Origin: Dichotomocladium elegans
Lineage: Eukaryota; Mucoromycota; Mucoromycetes; Mucorales; Lichtheimiaceae
Assembly: GCA_025716815.1 (NCBI GenBank)
Contig: JAIXMN010000063.1
Location: 1-53,553, forward strand
Direction: 5' to 3'
Length of the DNA stretch: 53,553 nt
The notes beneath the pieces were generated by a model, which was given only the letters and a program-made list of their open reading frames with translations, did no database searches and had not been told where the DNA came from. The position numbers were made by a program, and so were the translations under genes. The stretch's first letter is position 1. The number at the start of each line of letters is the position of its first letter. Below, one piece after another: positions 51,879-53,553 of this stretch.

Positions 51879-52068
51879 TGCAGTGGATGGCGTAAACAGA
51901 TGATAATAAGTCGTGAGACTCGAAGGTAGTGAACTTTATCAGAGGAAAAGAACAACGATTCGTAATACGAGTGTACGTCTGTATAAACCAAACTGCCAGC
52001 GGAGTGGCCCTCACTACTAAAATTATTCTACTTCTGATATCGCGACACAAATCACTCAGGACACGACA
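51879..52068 (-). repeat. 3' LTR of Gyp-8
   Basis: 190 bp, TGTCGTGTCCTGAG...CATCCACTGCA on the coding strand. Nearly identical to the solo LTR at 10647-10836. Confidence 0.92.
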
Positions 52069-52144
52069 TCACCCTCCTCCAGGCTCTTAGCCGGTTTCAA
52101 GTGGACGGCACACTTGCAGAGAGCCTGAGTGGGTCTCGTTAGAT

Positions 52145-53553
52145 TTAATTACGGTGGCGCTTGCCATCGTTTGTTTGACTACGAGTAATTCGACCGTTTT
52201 GGGCATTGTCAGTCTTACGTTTCTTGTTTAGTGGAGGTGGATTCTGGCCGATGCGACGCCAGTAAGAGCTTATGGTAATGGTATCATCAAACGAAGACGG
52301 TGGCTCCCAGGAATCATGGGATGCCGAATACCCCTTCCATCTTACTTTATACAAATATCCATTTTTGTTTACTTTGTGAGCTACAATACGATCCACGACG
52401 AAGCGCTCTCCGGAATTTTCTTCAGTTTGCAAAACTAGTTTCAGTTCAGAAGGTGTGTAAGCTCTGCGCTCTAAGTCATTTTGCATGTCTCTTAATTCAT
52501 AAGATCCACCTTTAGTCATGCGAACTATGGTGTAAGGACCTTCGTACTCGGCATCAAATTTGCCTTGTTTTTCACGGACTCTGACCATGACTTGGTCGCC
52601 TGACTTAAAACGTACTATTTTGTGTTTTTCATCAAACTGCTTTTTCCGGTTTTCATTAATTGTGTTCGTGCGCTCATTGATTGCCGGGAATATGACTTCC
52701 TCCATGTTTTTTATGACTTTCAACATTTCTTGGGCACTTAACGGTTTCTTCGGTTTATCATTACGATAATCTTTGAGTTCATTCATGTTGCGAGCAAACA
52801 TTAGAGAGAAAGGTCTGGACTTATGCCGTTCTGAGACTTTTACGTTCAGTGCAAGTTGCATCGTGGGAACAAATATGTCCCAGTCTTCTATAGCACCGTC
52901 AAGTCTTTTCTTGATGCCTCTAATTGCAGACTGTACCCACCTCTCGGCAGTGCCATTGCTTGAGGCAAAATATGGAGTAATAAGTCTGCGTTCAAAGCCA
53001 ACTGTTTCCGCAAATAGTTCCATTAATCTGTTAGCAAATTCAGTGCCATTATCAGATTGTAAGATGCGGGGAGGTCCGAAATCACACCAAATTTGGACTA
53101 ATTCTTTAACAATTGTGTCGGCTTGTTTGTTTGGAATGGGACGTAATATGCAGAACCTTGTACAAACGTCCACCAGGACCAAGAGGTAAACATTACCACG
53201 TTTTGTTAGTGGCAAGGGTCCTGCCAAATCAATTGCCCAGTGATCTCCAGGTATTTCAGCGCTAATTGGGCGCAAAGGATTATAACCTTTTCTCATTACG
53301 TTGAATTTCTGACACTGTGGACACGCTTGTGTGATTTTTAGGGCATCTTCTTTTAGGTTCGGCCAATGAAGGCCCTTGTGATGTAGGTCTTTTATAATGG
53401 CTTCAGCGCCAAAATGACCAAACAAATGTGATTCCATAAGTAATTCGTGGCGGTCCTCGACAGGAGGTACCACGGCTTCCTGGATCAATTTCGCAGAGCG
53501 ATTTGCAGGCTCTACTTTTTGTTTGGTGCGATTAGAAAGCTCTGCGGGTTCAC
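52145..53553 (-). CDS. Gyp-8 pol: integrase and chromodomain (partial)
   Basis: About 469 open codons continuing past the right edge. The zinc finger is HLFGHFGAEAIIKDLH with CPQCQ. DDE residues lie in DHWAIDLAGPL, SDNGTEFAN and SSNGTAERW. A GPY/F-type module (AEYEGPYTIVR) and a chromodomain (YKVRWKGYSASHDSWEP) follow, then a short basic tail. The usual integrase length and all catalytic residues are present, so this copy may be functional if its upstream part is intact. Confidence 0.9.
   Translation of the reverse strand, partial: EPAELSNRTKQKVEPANRSAKLIQEAVVPPVEDRHELLMESHLFGHFGAEAIIKDLHHKGLHWPNLKEDALKITQACPQCQKFNVMRKGYNPLRPISAEIPGDHWAIDLAGPLPLTKRGNVYLLVLVDVCTRFCILRPIPNKQADTIVKELVQIWCDFGPPRILQSDNGTEFANRLMELFAETVGFERRLITPYFASSNGTAERWVQSAIRGIKKRLDGAIEDWDIFVPTMQLALNVKVSERHKSRPFSLMFARNMNELKDYRNDKPKKPLSAQEMLKVIKNMEEVIFPAINERTNTINENRKKQFDEKHKIVRFKSGDQVMVRVREKQGKFDAEYEGPYTIVRMTKGGSYELRDMQNDLERRAYTPSELKLVLQTEENSGERFVVDRIVAHKVNKNGYLYKVRWKGYSASHDSWEPPSSFDDTITISSYWRRIGQNPPPLNKKRKTDNAQNGRITRSQTNDGKRHRN

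Larger units (their letters stand above)
51879..53553 (-). mobile_element. Gyp-8: Ty3/Gypsy chromovirus, 3' portion (5' end outside window)
   Basis: Integrase, chromodomain, polypurine tract (GGAGGAGGGTGA) and a short 190-bp LTR on the minus strand. The coding frame is open to the window edge. Related to Gyp-1 and Gyp-3 but clearly diverged. The visible part shows no lesion. Confidence 0.88.

Overview
This is a eukaryotic, almost certainly fungal, window made nearly entirely of nested transposable elements. The fungal reading rests on Ty3/Gypsy chromoviruses of the Tf1 type, short introns (71 and 78 nt) and a primer-binding site that fits a fungal initiator tRNA-Met. An early-diverging lineage such as Mucoromycota is possible, but that is only an impression. 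No convincing single-copy host protein gene was found. The only host genes recognised are two tRNAs: tRNA-Glu(CTC) at 38120-38190 (+) and tRNA-Arg(ACG) at 48828-48900 (-). Layout, left to right: 1-3860 is the 3' part of a chromodomain Ty3/Gypsy element (Gyp-1, +), inserted into the gag of a second element. 3861-9467 is that second element (Gyp-2, +), itself broken by a 363-bp MITE at 5165 and a solo LTR at 7926. 9470-10836 holds LTR relics. 11570-19854 is an 8.3-kb Tc1/mariner-type transposon with 112-bp terminal inverted repeats and a TA duplication. It carries a DD34E transposase, a catalytically degenerate transposase relative and small unknown genes. A 3.3-kb PIF/Harbinger element (spliced transposase plus Myb/trihelix partner) is nested inside it. 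About 19990-24995 is a chromovirus related to Gyp-1 (Gyp-3, +), cut off in its chromodomain by a MITE that contains another MITE (24996-25726). 25729-27650 is a decayed LINE copy (LINE-A, -), interrupted in its 5' end by an apparently intact Tf1-like chromovirus (Gyp-4, -, 27651-33678). 33735-38119 is a second LINE copy (LINE-B, -), whose 3' end joins the A box of tRNA-Glu. 38223-42575 is Gyp-5 (-), 32 bp downstream of tRNA-Glu. 42597-43641 is a cluster of solo and partial LTRs. 43642-48806 is Gyp-6 (-), 21 bp from the 3' end of tRNA-Arg. 49623-50631 is a Gypsy remnant (Gyp-7, -). 51879-53553 is the 3' part of another chromovirus (Gyp-8, -) that runs off the right edge. How the parts relate: three Gypsy groups are present. 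Gyp-1/3/8 are chromoviruses; in Gyp-3, the only copy with both, gag and pol share one frame. Gyp-2/5/6, and probably Gyp-7 and the relic at 9784, lack a chromodomain; Gyp-2 and Gyp-6 have gag and pol in -1 frames. Gyp-4 is a Tf1-like, self-priming chromovirus with its own -1 frameshift signal. The two tRNA genes act as anchors. LINEs sit on the 5' half of tRNA-Glu and Gypsy elements cluster 20-50 bp downstream of tRNA genes, which suggests integration targeted to RNA polymerase III genes.
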